In this document: positions 44,592 to 53,134 of the stretch, piece after piece
How positions within the stretch are numbered: position 1 is the stretch's first letter
How the letters are laid out: each line of letters starts with the position of its first letter
From: DATAXP01 sp963708675
GTDB lineage: Bacteria; Planctomycetota; Planctomycetia; Pirellulales; PNKZ01
NCBI GenBank assembly: GCA_963708675.1
Contig: CAVPTO010000003.1
Span: 5,766,001-5,830,000, forward strand
Length of the DNA: 64,000 bases
Direction: 5' to 3'
Position numbers and translations under genes: made by a program
The notes under the pieces: generated by a model
Told to the model about the DNA's origin: nothing
The model's input: only the letters and a program-made list of their open reading frames with translations
The model's database searches: none

Positions 44592-47282
44592 TCACTTCAC
44601 CACGAAGTTCACCAGCTTATTGCCGGGCGGGATGATGACTTTCACGACGGTCTTGCCGGCCAGCAACTCTTGAATGCGAGCGTCGGCGCGGGCGGCGGCT
44701 TCGAGCGTCGCGGCAGTCGAGTCGGCTGGCACGACGATGCGGCTCCGCAACTTGCCGAGGATTTGCACGGGCACTTCGACCGTGTCTTCCTTGATCCGCG
44801 CTTCGTCGAACGTCGGCCAAGGCTCGTACGCCAGCGACTTCGCGTGACCGAGAATTTGCCACAGCTCTTCGGCCAGGTGCGGCGCGAACGGCGACAGGAC
44901 CAACACAAACTTCTCCATCGCCTCGCGCGGGCGGCGATCTTCCTTGGTGAAGAAGTTCGTGAACTCCATCATCTTCGCGATCGCAGTGTTCAGCGACAGT
45001 TTTTCGATGTCGTTCGTCACGTCGCGAATCGTGCGATGCAGGACACGCAACTGCTCGGGGGTCGCGTCGATGTCTTGCACGGCGGCGTTCAGCTCGACCG
45101 TCTCGCTGCGATCGTTGACGATCAATCGCCACGCACGTTCGAGGAAGCTGCGCACGCCGTTGACGCCTTCCATGCTCCACGGCTTCGACGCTTCGAGCGG
45201 GCCCATGAACATCTCGTACAGGCGCAGGCTGTCGGCCCCGTACTCGGCCACGACGTGGTCGGGGTTGACGACATTGCCGCGGCTTTTGGACATCTTGCCG
45301 CCGTCCTCGCCGAGAATCATGCCTTGATTCACCAGCTTCTGGAACGGCTCGGGCATGCTCACGAGGCCGCGATCGAACAGCACCTTATGCCAGAAGCGGG
45401 CGTAGAGCAGGTGCAGTACCGCGTGCTCGGCGCCACCGATGTACAGATCGACCGGCATCCACGCGCGTTCGATCTCGGGATCGATGAATTGCTTGTCGTT
45501 CTTCGGATCGAGAAAACGCAGGTAGTACCAGCACGAGCCCGCCCATTGCGGCATCGTGTTTGTCTCGCGTTTGTAGCGCTTGCCGTCGATCGTCGGGTAC
45601 AGCCAATCCTGCGGCGCTTCGTCGAGCGGCGGCTCGGGGCGGCCATGAGGTTTGAAGTGCGACATCTCGGGCAGATCGACCGGCAGCGACTTCTCGTCGA
45701 TCGCGCGGATGAGGCCCGTCGGTTTACCGGCGTCGTCGAGCTCATGCAGAATCGGGAACGGTTCGCCCCAGAAATGTTGCCGGCTGAACAACCAATCGCG
45801 CAGCTTGTAGTTCACCGCCTTGCGAGCGTAGCCCTGCTTGGCGAGATCGGCCGTGATGCGTTCTTTGAAGTCGGCGGTCGGTGTGCCATCGTAGTTGCCG
45901 GAGTTCACCGCCACGCCCAGGCCGGTGAACAACGCGTCGCCAGCGAGCACCGCGGCACGGTCGACATCGGACGCATCGCCTGGATCGACGACCGGCACGA
46001 TCGGCAGATCGAACTTCTTCGCGAACTCGAAGTCGCGGGTGTCGTGAGCGGGGACGGCCATGATCGCGCCGGTGCCGTAGGTCGCGAGTACATAGTCGGC
46101 GATCCAGATCGGAACGGGGCGATTGTTCACGGGATTCGCGGCAAACGAGCCCGTGAAGACGCCGGTCTTTTCCTTCGCCAACTCGGTGCGATCGAGCTCG
46201 CTCTTAAATGCGGCCTGCTCGCAGTACGCTTTCACCTCGGCAGCGCGATCGGGCTGCGTCAGGCGTTCGACGAACGGATGCTCCGGCGAGATGACCATGT
46301 ACGTCGCGCCGTAAAGCGTGTCGGGGCGCGTGGTGAAGACACGCAGTACCTCGGGCCCCGGCGTGCGTGGGAAACCCGACTGCGATCGCGCGGTGCGCCA
46401 TGCTTTGAATTCCTGAGGCGCGGGCTTGCCACCGGGGCGGGCTCCCATGCCGTCTGAAGACGGCATGCCGATGAAGAAGTCGACCTCCGCGCCGGTGCTG
46501 CGGCCGATCCAGTTGCGTTGCAGCGCCTTGATGCTCTCAGGCCAATCGACTTCGGCGAGGTCGTTCTCCAACCGATCGGCATACGCGGTGATCCGCAGCA
46601 TCCACTGACGCAGCGGGATGCGCACGACCGGGTGTCCGCCACGTTCGCTGACACCGCCGACCACTTCTTCATTGGCCAGCACGGTCCCGAGGTTCGGGCA
46701 CCAGTTCACGGGCGCTTCGAGCTGATACGCCAGCCGGTTCTGATCGCGATACTTTCGCACCGCGTCATCGCCGGCGGCAGTCACCTCGGCCGGGATCGGC
46801 AACTCGGCGATCGGTCGCCCGCGTTGTTGTGACTCGTCGAACCAGGTGTCGAACAGTTGCAGAAAAATCCACTGCGTCCAGCGGAAGTAGCGGACGTCGG
46901 TCGTCGACAGCTCGCGGTCCCAGTCGTAGCTGAAGCCGAGCATCTTCTCCTGCCGGCGGAACGTCGCGATGTTTTTCTCGGTCGTGATCCGCGGGGGCGT
47001 GCCGGTCTTGATCGCATGCTGCTCGGCGGGCAGACCGAACGCGTCCCATCCCATCGGGTGCAGCACGCATTTGCCGCGCATGCGTTGATACCGGCATGTG
47101 ATGTCGGTCGCGGTTTGGCCTTCGGGGTGGCCGACGTGCAGGCCGTCGCCGCTCGGGTACGGAAACATGTCGAGCACGTACATCTTTTCGCCGGTCGGCA
47201 TGCGCGGCGTCTTGAAGGTCTGGTTTTCTTCCCAGAACTTCTGCCATTTCGGCTCGATCGTGGCGGGGTTGTAGCGAGGCAT
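44592..47282 (-). CDS. leuS: leucyl-tRNA synthetase with in-frame insertion
   Basis: 896 residues. Class I synthetase for tRNA-Leu. HIGH-type motif 'HVGHPEG', KMSKS in 'GGKMSKSRGN', and CP1 editing domain with 'TTRPDTLYGATYM'. Start at ATG 47282 (MPRYNPATIEPKWQ). Between 'EVDFFIG' and 'EVLRVFTTRPDT' lie about 37 extra residues (273-309) absent from typical LeuS; they start with a palindromic DNA word (46446-46467). The function should survive because the insertion lies at the edge of the editing domain. Confidence 0.96.
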   Translation of the reverse strand: MPRYNPATIEPKWQKFWEENQTFKTPRMPTGEKMYVLDMFPYPSGDGLHVGHPEGQTATDITCRYQRMRGKCVLHPMGWDAFGLPAEQHAIKTGTPPRITTEKNIATFRRQEKMLGFSYDWDRELSTTDVRYFRWTQWIFLQLFDTWFDESQQRGRPIAELPIPAEVTAAGDDAVRKYRDQNRLAYQLEAPVNWCPNLGTVLANEEVVGGVSERGGHPVVRIPLRQWMLRITAYADRLENDLAEVDWPESIKALQRNWIGRSTGAEVDFFIGMPSSDGMGARPGGKPAPQEFKAWRTARSQSGFPRTPGPEVLRVFTTRPDTLYGATYMVISPEHPFVERLTQPDRAAEVKAYCEQAAFKSELDRTELAKEKTGVFTGSFAANPVNNRPVPIWIADYVLATYGTGAIMAVPAHDTRDFEFAKKFDLPIVPVVDPGDASDVDRAAVLAGDALFTGLGVAVNSGNYDGTPTADFKERITADLAKQGYARKAVNYKLRDWLFSRQHFWGEPFPILHELDDAGKPTGLIRAIDEKSLPVDLPEMSHFKPHGRPEPPLDEAPQDWLYPTIDGKRYKRETNTMPQWAGSCWYYLRFLDPKNDKQFIDPEIERAWMPVDLYIGGAEHAVLHLLYARFWHKVLFDRGLVSMPEPFQKLVNQGMILGEDGGKMSKSRGNVVNPDHVVAEYGADSLRLYEMFMGPLEASKPWSMEGVNGVRSFLERAWRLIVNDRSETVELNAAVQDIDATPEQLRVLHRTIRDVTNDIEKLSLNTAIAKMMEFTNFFTKEDRRPREAMEKFVLVLSPFAPHLAEELWQILGHAKSLAYEPWPTFDEARIKEDTVEVPVQILGKLRSRIVVPADSTAATLEAAARADARIQELLAGKTVVKVIIPPGNKLVNFVVK
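46446..46467. repeat. palindrome inside leuS
   Basis: catgccgtct, a 2-base loop, then agacggcatg: a perfect 10-bp stem. It encodes the start (MPSSDGM) of the extra segment in LeuS, suggesting that a mobile palindromic element was captured in frame. Confidence 0.75.
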
Positions 47283-47407
47283 GGCCGCGATTCTATCGGC
47301 AGCGTGAAAATGTCGGAAGGAGTGGCGGGCCTTGTTGACGATCGCGATGTGCATTTCGACAATGCGGCAACACGACCGAATAGACACGCAAACGAGGAAA
47401 AAGGATC

Positions 47408-48416
47408 ATGCGAGTCGCCCAAGTCGCCAAAGCCAAGGGTCCGATTGAGATCGTCGAACGGCCGAAGCCAGAAGCCGGGCCGGGACAGGTCCGCATCAAG
47501 GTGCAGGCCTGCGGCATCTGTCACAGCGACTCGGTCGTCAAGGACGGCTTGTTCCCGAACATTCCCTATCCGCGCGTGCCGGGACACGAAGTGGCGGGCG
47601 TCATCGATTCGCTCGGCTCGGGCGTGACGCAATTGAAGGCGGGTGAGCGCGTCGGCGTCGGCTGGCATGGCGGATACTGCGGCGTCTGCGACCCATGCCG
47701 GCATGGCGACTTCTTCGCCTGTGTGCTCGGGCTCGTCACGGGCATCTCGCACGATGGCGGCTACGGCGAGTACATGATCGCGCCGGCCAACTCCGTGGCG
47801 CGCTTGCCTGATGAATTGTCTCCGATCGAAGCCGCGCCACTCGATGTGCGCCGGCATCACAACGTTCAATGCACTGCGCAACAGCGGGGCGCGACCCGGC
47901 GATCTTGTCGCGGTGCTTGGGCTCGGTGGCCTGGGGCATTTGGCAGTGCAGTACGCCGCGAAGATGGGTTTTCACACCGTCGCCATCGCGCGCGGTGAAG
48001 ACAAAAAGCCGTTGGCGACGAAACTTGGCGCCGCGATCTATCTCGACAACCAAGCGCAAAACGTGTCGAAAGAGCTGCAGAAGCTCGGCGGGGCGAAAGC
48101 GATTCTCGCCACCGTCACCAGCGGCCCCGCGATGGAAGCAGTGCAAGGCGGCTTGGGCGTGCGGGGAAGATTGATGGTCATTGGCGCGGTCCCGTCGATG
48201 AAGATTGACACGCTGTCGCTGTTGATGGGCAATCGCAGCATTGAAGGTTGGTACTCCGGCACATCGATCGATTCGCAAGAGACGGCCGAGTTCAGTGCGC
48301 AGACCGGCATCCGCTCGATGAACGAGGTTCTCCCGTTCGACAAGGTCAGCGAAGGCTACGAACGCATGATGAGCGGCAACGCCCGCTTCCGCGTTGTGCT
48401 CGAGATGCCGAAATAA
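47408..48416 (+). CDS. zinc-dependent alcohol dehydrogenase, frame broken near 47843
   Basis: About 336 residues across the break. Catalytic zinc ligands Cys38 (GICHSD), His60/Glu61 (GHEVAGV); structural zinc site Cys91, Cys94, Cys97, Cys105 (CGVCDPC..FFAC). NAD(P)-binding 'VLGLGGLGHLAVQYA' lies after the break. Removing one G (ctc-gatg to ctc-atg) joins 'IEAAPL' to 'MCAGITTFNAL', the normal family sequence. Oxidises alcohols or reduces aldehydes; the substrate is unknown. Divergent from leuS. Confidence 0.9.
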
Positions 48417-48459
48417 CGACAACCTGTGCGACGTTTGTTCGGGTTGTCGACGTCCATCG

Positions 48460-48479
48460 CCGCTTGCGGTTTCGCGCGT
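48460..48479. repeat. single copy of the ccgcttgcggtttcgcgcgt word
   Basis: Exact 20-base match to the left arm of the inverted repeat at 27690-27740, between the alcohol dehydrogenase and HTH-EIIA genes. Confidence 0.8.
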
Positions 48480-48499
48480 CGTCGTGCTAGAACCGCTCT

Positions 48500-49210
48500 A
48501 TGCCCGACGACGACTTCGACATCGCCGGCCTTGCCGACTACCTGCACGTCACGCCCGCGCAAGTGCAGCGCATGGTCGAGCGTGGTCAATTACCCGGTCG
48601 TCGCACCGGCGGGCAATGGCGATTCTCGCGTCCCGAGATTCATCACTGGCTCGAACAGCGCATCGGCCTCAGCGACGAGCTTGATTTGGCGCGCGTGGAG
48701 GCCGCGATTGAGCGCAATCGCACGCCGGCCGACGACGCGCTCATGCCGATCGCCGAGCTGATCGTGCCCGAGGCGATCGAAATGTCGCTCCCTGCGCGAA
48801 CGCGCGACTCGGTATTCACAGCGATGGTCGGCGTCGCGTCGCGCACCGGTTGGCTGTGGGACCCGGCACGCATGGTCGATGCTGTCCGTAGTCGCGAGCA
48901 GTTGTATCCGACGGCGCTCGACAATGGCGTGGCGATGTTGCATCCGCGCCGCCCGCTAGCGGCGATCCTCGAGCGATCGTTCATCGCGTTGGGGCGCACG
49001 TCGAACGGCATTCCGTTTGGTGACCGATCGGGACGACTGACCGACGTTTTCTTTCTTCTCTGCTCGACCGGCGATCGTGGCCATCTGCATGCACTGGCCC
49101 GCCTGAGCCGCATCATCAGCGACGAGGACTTTTTGTCGGCTCTGCGAGCGACCGATGACGCTCGCAGCGCCCATGATCTGATCTCCGCGCGCGAACAATT
49201 GCTGCGATAA
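48500..49210 (+). CDS. MerR/excisionase-type HTH fused to PTS EIIA-like domain
   Basis: 236 residues. Residues 5-55 are a DNA-binding winged helix ('LADYLHVTPAQVQRMVERGQLPGRRTGGQWRF' pattern). Residues 85-236 match the fructose/nitrogen-type EIIA domain with the phosphorylated His148 in 'NGVAMLHPRR', 'GIPFGDRSGRLTDVFFLLCS' and a C-terminal helix. EIIA domains report phosphorylation state, so this may be a phospho-responsive regulator. No PTS transporter is nearby. ATG 48500. Confidence 0.85.
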   Translation: MPDDDFDIAGLADYLHVTPAQVQRMVERGQLPGRRTGGQWRFSRPEIHHWLEQRIGLSDELDLARVEAAIERNRTPADDALMPIAELIVPEAIEMSLPARTRDSVFTAMVGVASRTGWLWDPARMVDAVRSREQLYPTALDNGVAMLHPRRPLAAILERSFIALGRTSNGIPFGDRSGRLTDVFFLLCSTGDRGHLHALARLSRIISDEDFLSALRATDDARSAHDLISAREQLLR

Positions 49211-49219
49211 TGGGAATTA

Positions 49220-49269
49220 GTTAGCCGCGACGCGCCAGCGGAGCGCTCCGCTGGCGCGTCGCGGCTAAC
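49220..49269. repeat. perfect 50-bp palindrome (25+25), copy 2
   Basis: gttagccgcgacgcgccagc.. (49220-49244) and its exact reverse complement (49245-49269), 9 bases after the HTH-EIIA stop. Same outer part (ttagccgcgacgcg) as 25152-25201 but a different centre, kept complementary on both arms. Confidence 0.9.
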
Positions 49270-49367
49270 CAAACACCCGCCTGGCGCGATCACGGCACGT
49301 TTCGTGCGATAGCACGGCCATCTCAATCGGCCTCCCCCCAAAAACCGCCTGTTGGTAAGCTCTCGCC

Positions 49368-50555
49368 ATGAATAACATCGAATATCGCGGTCTCGGCGAC
49401 CTCTGCCGATCGCTTGCCTTTCTGTCGTTGATCGCCGCTGCGGTAGCTCCGGCTCGTTGCGACGACGTCGCGGCTCCCGCTCCGCAGATCAACACAAGTC
49501 CCGGTCCTGAGTATTCCGACGCGGGTCGCGCGTTCCAGGGCATCCCGGCCATCGCGCGCTCACCGCAGGGGCGGCTGTGGGCGTCGTGGTACGGCGGCGG
49601 TGTGGGCGAAGACCGGCACAACTACATCATGCTCGCCACCAGCAGCGACGACGGCCAGCATTGGTCGGACGTGAAGTTGGTGCTCGATCCCGACCGCGAT
49701 GGCCCGTGGCGGGCGTTCGATCCGTGTTTGTGGCACGACCCGGCGGGACGCATGTGGCTGTTCTGGGCCGAGCGCGACGGCGAGCACCCCAACGCGCTGT
49801 GGGCAATCGTCACCGAGAATTCCGACAGCGAGACGCCGCAGTGGTCCGAGCCGCGCTGGGTCGCCAAGGGCATTATGATGAACAAGCCGATCGTCACGCA
49901 CGACGGCGCGTGGCTGCTTCCGGTGGCTAATTGGAAGCGCGAAGGGAGCAGCGAGGTGGTCCAGTCGACCGACCAAGGCGCGACGTGGAAGTCGATCGGC
50001 AGCGCGACGATTCCCAATGCCGACGATCGCGATTGCGACGAGCAAATGTTCGTCGAGCGCCAAGACGGCAGCCTGCTGATGTGGGTCCGCACGAAGTACG
50101 GTATCGGCCAAAGCATCTCGATCGACGGCGGCAAAACCTGGCCCGACGTGCAACCCGCCGCCATCGCTCACGAGCGCTCGCGGTTCTTCATCCGTCGTTT
50201 GAACTCGGGACAACTGCTGCTCGTGAAGCACGGTGGCCTCGACGAACAGAAACCCGGCCGCACGAAGCTCATGGCGTATCTGTCGGACGACGACGCTCGC
50301 AGTTGGTACGGCGGGCTGTTGCTCGACGATCGCGAGAAAGTCTCGTATCCCGACGGGGATCAATCGCCTGACGGCACGATCTATGTGATCTACGATCGCC
50401 ATCGCACGGGCGACAAAGAGATTCTGATGGCGAAGTTCACCGAACGCGACATCGCCGCCGGCCACTGCAAATCGCCGGACGATCAGCTTAGAATGCTGAT
50501 CAACAAGGCCACCGGCCAGCGTTCGACGGCAAGCAAGCCGTCTGTGAAGAGATAA
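49368..50555 (+). CDS. secreted sialidase-like BNR-repeat protein
   Basis: 395 residues. Signal peptide (LAFLSLIAAAVAPARC), then a six-bladed propeller with Asp-box motifs: SSDDGQHW, STDQGATW, SIDGGKTW and a weak SDDDARSW. 'GIPAIARSPQGRLWASWYGG' at the first blade and 'PDGDQSPDGTIYVIYDRHR' near the end fit the exo-alpha-sialidase-like family of planctomycetes. True sialidase activity is not certain because the Arg triad was not resolved. The last 15 residues are a basic tail. Confidence 0.85.
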   Translation: MNNIEYRGLGDLCRSLAFLSLIAAAVAPARCDDVAAPAPQINTSPGPEYSDAGRAFQGIPAIARSPQGRLWASWYGGGVGEDRHNYIMLATSSDDGQHWSDVKLVLDPDRDGPWRAFDPCLWHDPAGRMWLFWAERDGEHPNALWAIVTENSDSETPQWSEPRWVAKGIMMNKPIVTHDGAWLLPVANWKREGSSEVVQSTDQGATWKSIGSATIPNADDRDCDEQMFVERQDGSLLMWVRTKYGIGQSISIDGGKTWPDVQPAAIAHERSRFFIRRLNSGQLLLVKHGGLDEQKPGRTKLMAYLSDDDARSWYGGLLLDDREKVSYPDGDQSPDGTIYVIYDRHRTGDKEILMAKFTERDIAAGHCKSPDDQLRMLINKATGQRSTASKPSVKR

Positions 50556-50580
50556 GACGCTTCGCCGCCTCGGCCTACCG

Positions 50581-50653
<73 letters not shown>

Positions 50654-50827
50654 CCTCGCACGCGTTGCGTCACAGGAATCGTCTCGCCAAACGTTTCACT
50701 GACGAGTTTCGTTTCACTGACAAGTTTCACTGACGAGAGGGACGAGCCTCCTCGTCGGTGTTTCGTTTTCGGCGATCTTCTTCTTGAGCGCGGAAATGAA
50801 CCCGGCTTTCCCGGGTCGCGCAAGGCC

Positions 50828-51098
50828 TTATCTGTAGCGTTCCATCACAGCCCGGAATTCGTCATACGACATTCTGAGGTCGTTGTCCTTGTCGGCGTAA
50901 TCGAACTGCTTTCGGTACTTGCCGCTTTCGTCGGATCGTTTGCCGAGAAACTCCTGGTACGTCAGCCGTTTGTCGCTGTCCTTGTCGAGCGCCTTGAACA
51001 TGTATTTGACTTCGCCTCTGGGCTCTGCAGCCGGCGCTGAAGTTCTGCATGCCAAGCACCAAGACAACGCAAGAGATCCCGGCGAACACTTTTCGCAT
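50828..51098 (-). CDS. small exported EF-hand protein, frame broken near 51032
   Basis: About 90 residues across the break. Signal peptide (MRKVFAGISCVVLVLG..FSA); after one surplus base near 51032 the frame continues 'AAEPRGEVKYMFKALDKDSDKRLTYQEF' with two EF-hand loops (DKDSDKRLTYQE and DKDNDLRMSYDE). ATG 51098 has GGAG 9 bases upstream; ATG 51119 is the alternative. A calcium-binding periplasmic protein by inference. Confidence 0.65.
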
Positions 51099-51335
51099 TA
51101 CGCGACTCCAAGTTGACATGAGCCCCAAACGAAGCAATCGGACATTAAACTCTACAATCGCAACAATAGACAGCAAGATGTCGAAGAAGAAATGACGGCC
51201 GCAGTGCAAGGGACGGAAGCGATCGACCATAACGGGCCCCGGCTGGTGGCCGGGGTTTCGCGTTTCGCGGGGGGCGTTCCGGCTCGTTGCGGACGCAAGC
51301 CTAACTCGGTATCTCCGTTTCGATACCAAGACCGA

Positions 51336-51512
51336 CTAGTTGGCGTCGCCGACGGCACTCGACACGAAGGTCGTCGACCGAGCGCCTTTTCGTGCGGAAC
51401 CACTTCGCCGGGGACGCTGCCCGACGAATTGCTCCTCGCGCATCGCAATGCCCACGCACCTACGTAGGTAGCCGAACGTGCCGCCAATCAACAAGAAGAT
51501 CGCTTCGACCAT
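51336..51512 (-). CDS. microprotein A with GG-TM-RRC core
   Basis: 58 residues: MVEAIFLLIGGTFGYLRRCV then GIAMREEQF and a basic tail. One membrane helix (about 3-18). It shares the core EAIFLLIGGT-x-GYLRRCVGI-x2-REE with microprotein B at 51870-52037, so both are likely real. No family recognised. The tails differ completely; the tail here may be affected by an indel. Confidence 0.5.
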   Translation of the reverse strand: MVEAIFLLIGGTFGYLRRCVGIAMREEQFVGQRPRRSGSARKGARSTTFVSSAVGDAN

Positions 51513-51869
51513 GTTGTCGCCCCAGGCTCGGTATTCGAGTCGCTCGTAAGGAGGAAATGAACGGGTAGCTACGGGGTAGTCATTCTGGGCGATGCGATGC
51601 ACGCAATCGTAGTACGTAATTGGCTGACACGCGAGACATTTATCCGGTTCTCATCGGAATTGAACATAACGATTGCGCCGGCGCGGTTGAGGCAGTGTCG
51701 ATCCGCGGCAAAGGGTGACAGCAGTGTGTCACACGAATCTGCGTTGCTCATGTCGAATCACGTCTCGTCGCACGAGCGAACGCCTTTCAAAAGACACTTT
51801 CAAAACGGAATTGTCGAGCCGACTTCCTCTGAACGCATCGACCTCTGAGCGCGATGATGGATGCGACGT
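51513..51869. other. gene-poor stretch between microproteins
   Basis: 357 bases; short frames only, none protein-like. No repeat recognised. Base composition is more mixed than in neighbouring coding DNA. Confidence 0.4.
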
Positions 51870-52037
51870 TCAATCTTTGTCATCCGGATCGAGCGGTTTG
51901 TTCTCACGCGGAGCGCTTTTTGGTTTCGCGCTTGAGTGCTTGAACCGTTCTTCACGCAGGACGATTCCGACGCAGCGACGAAGGTATCCGAGCGTGCCGC
52001 CGATAAGTAGAAAGATCGCTTCGATGATGTCTACCAC
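51870..52037 (-). CDS. microprotein B, paralogue of A
   Basis: 55 residues from a GTG at 52037: VDIIEAIFLLIGGTLGYLRR then CVGIVLREERF and a polar tail ending PLDPDDKD. Membrane helix about 5-18. Too short for standard gene finding, but the 20-odd residue core is shared with microprotein A at both protein and DNA level, and the tail is charged and protein-like. Confidence 0.55.
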   Translation of the reverse strand: MVDIIEAIFLLIGGTLGYLRRCVGIVLREERFKHSSAKPKSAPRENKPLDPDDKD

Positions 52038-52350
52038 TCTTACATCAAATGCCGCGCTCGAGTGAAAGACGACCGACGTGCGCGGGCCCCTGAGTCTGCC
52101 TCTCTAGCGAGTCGCCAAGCGCATACTAGTTTGAATGCACACTGTTTGCGAGATGAATGCGACTTTCTTATTTTCGATAGGGATGTTGTGGCGAGTGAAA
52201 ACTTTTTCGTGGCGCAGCGTCGGGGTTCTCCCCTGTCGATCATGTCGGTTAATCGCCTTTCGTATCGACAGAACGTCTTTGTCACTGCGAGCCGGCGCTC
52301 CAAAGGTGCAAAGAACCGTGGCGCGTCGGCTTCGCGAGCCAGGTGATTGA
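52038..52350. other. intergenic stretch, no gene recognised
   Basis: 313 bases before the NUDIX gene; only shadow frames. The NUDIX start has no clear ribosome-binding site (gccaggtgattga before ATG). Confidence 0.4.
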
Positions 52351-52755
52351 ATGCGACAATCTGCGGGAACGTTGTTATATCGTCGCGTCGCTGACGGAGG
52401 CGTGGAGGTGTTGCTCGTGCATCCTTCGGGTAATTACAACCGCCGTGCGCCGTGGAGCATTCCGAAGGGCGTGCCCGACGAAGATGAATCGCTTGAAGAT
52501 GCCGCGCGGCGCGAAACGCGCGAAGAGACAGGCGTCGAAGCGCCGGCCGAGTTAGCGTCGTTGGGCTCGATCGTCTATCGCAAGAGTCGCAAAGAAGTGC
52601 ACGCCTTCACAGGCGAAGTGGGCGTGAAAGCGCAGCCGCGATTGGCGTCATGGGAAGTCGATCGCGCCGAGTTTGTGCCGATCGACGAAGCGAAGCGATT
52701 GATTCATCCCGATCAGCGAGAGTTCATCGAAGCGCTCGAGCGACGCCTCGCGTAA
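52351..52755 (+). CDS. NUDIX hydrolase
   Basis: 134 residues. The NUDIX box G-x5-E-x7-REUxEExGU is present as 'GVPDEDESLEDAARRETREETGV' positions (about residues 40-62), with 'WSIPKG' before it. 'SAGTLLYRR' at the start and 'HPDQREFIEALERRL' at the end fit the MutT/Ap4A-hydrolase-like subgroup. Cleaves nucleoside diphosphate-linked compounds; the exact substrate is unknown. Confidence 0.92.
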   Translation: MRQSAGTLLYRRVADGGVEVLLVHPSGNYNRRAPWSIPKGVPDEDESLEDAARRETREETGVEAPAELASLGSIVYRKSRKEVHAFTGEVGVKAQPRLASWEVDRAEFVPIDEAKRLIHPDQREFIEALERRLA

Positions 52756-53124
52756 CCCTTCTCCCATTGGGAGAAGGTGCCCGAAGGGCGGATGAGGGAG
52801 CGTTGAGCGCGTGATTGCGCAACGTCATCGGAAAGACGCTGGTGCGATCGACAGTGGCGATTGTTCCCGTGTTGATGCGCAACCCACCCTCACCTGTCTG
52901 CCTGCGGCAGACATCCTCTCCCGGAGGGAGAGGAGTTTCAGAACCCTTCTCCCTTCGGGAGAAGGTGCCCGAAGGGCGGATGAGGGAGCGTTGAGGCGCG
53001 TGATTGCGCAACGTCATCGGAAAGACGCTCGTGCGATCGACAGTGGCGATTGTTCGCATGTTGATGCGCAACCCGCCCTCACCTGTCTGCCTGCGGCAGA
53101 CATCCTCTCCCGGAGAGAGAGGAG
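52756..53124. repeat. tandem 188-bp G/C-rich hairpin repeat (two copies)
   Basis: Units begin at 52756 and 52944, 188 bases apart and nearly identical. Each starts with cccttctcccttcgggagaa and gcccgaagggcggatgagg, has a unique middle (cgcgtgattgcgcaacgtca), and ends with ctgcctgcggcagacatcct and ctctcccggag. Same module class as 14131-14521 but with a different middle. Confidence 0.9.
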
Positions 53125-53134
53125 CGACAACGCG

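Noticed and set aside
44670..46457. Forward frame of 595 codons opposite leuS
   Set aside because: Antisense to the conserved leuS gene; no protein family features.
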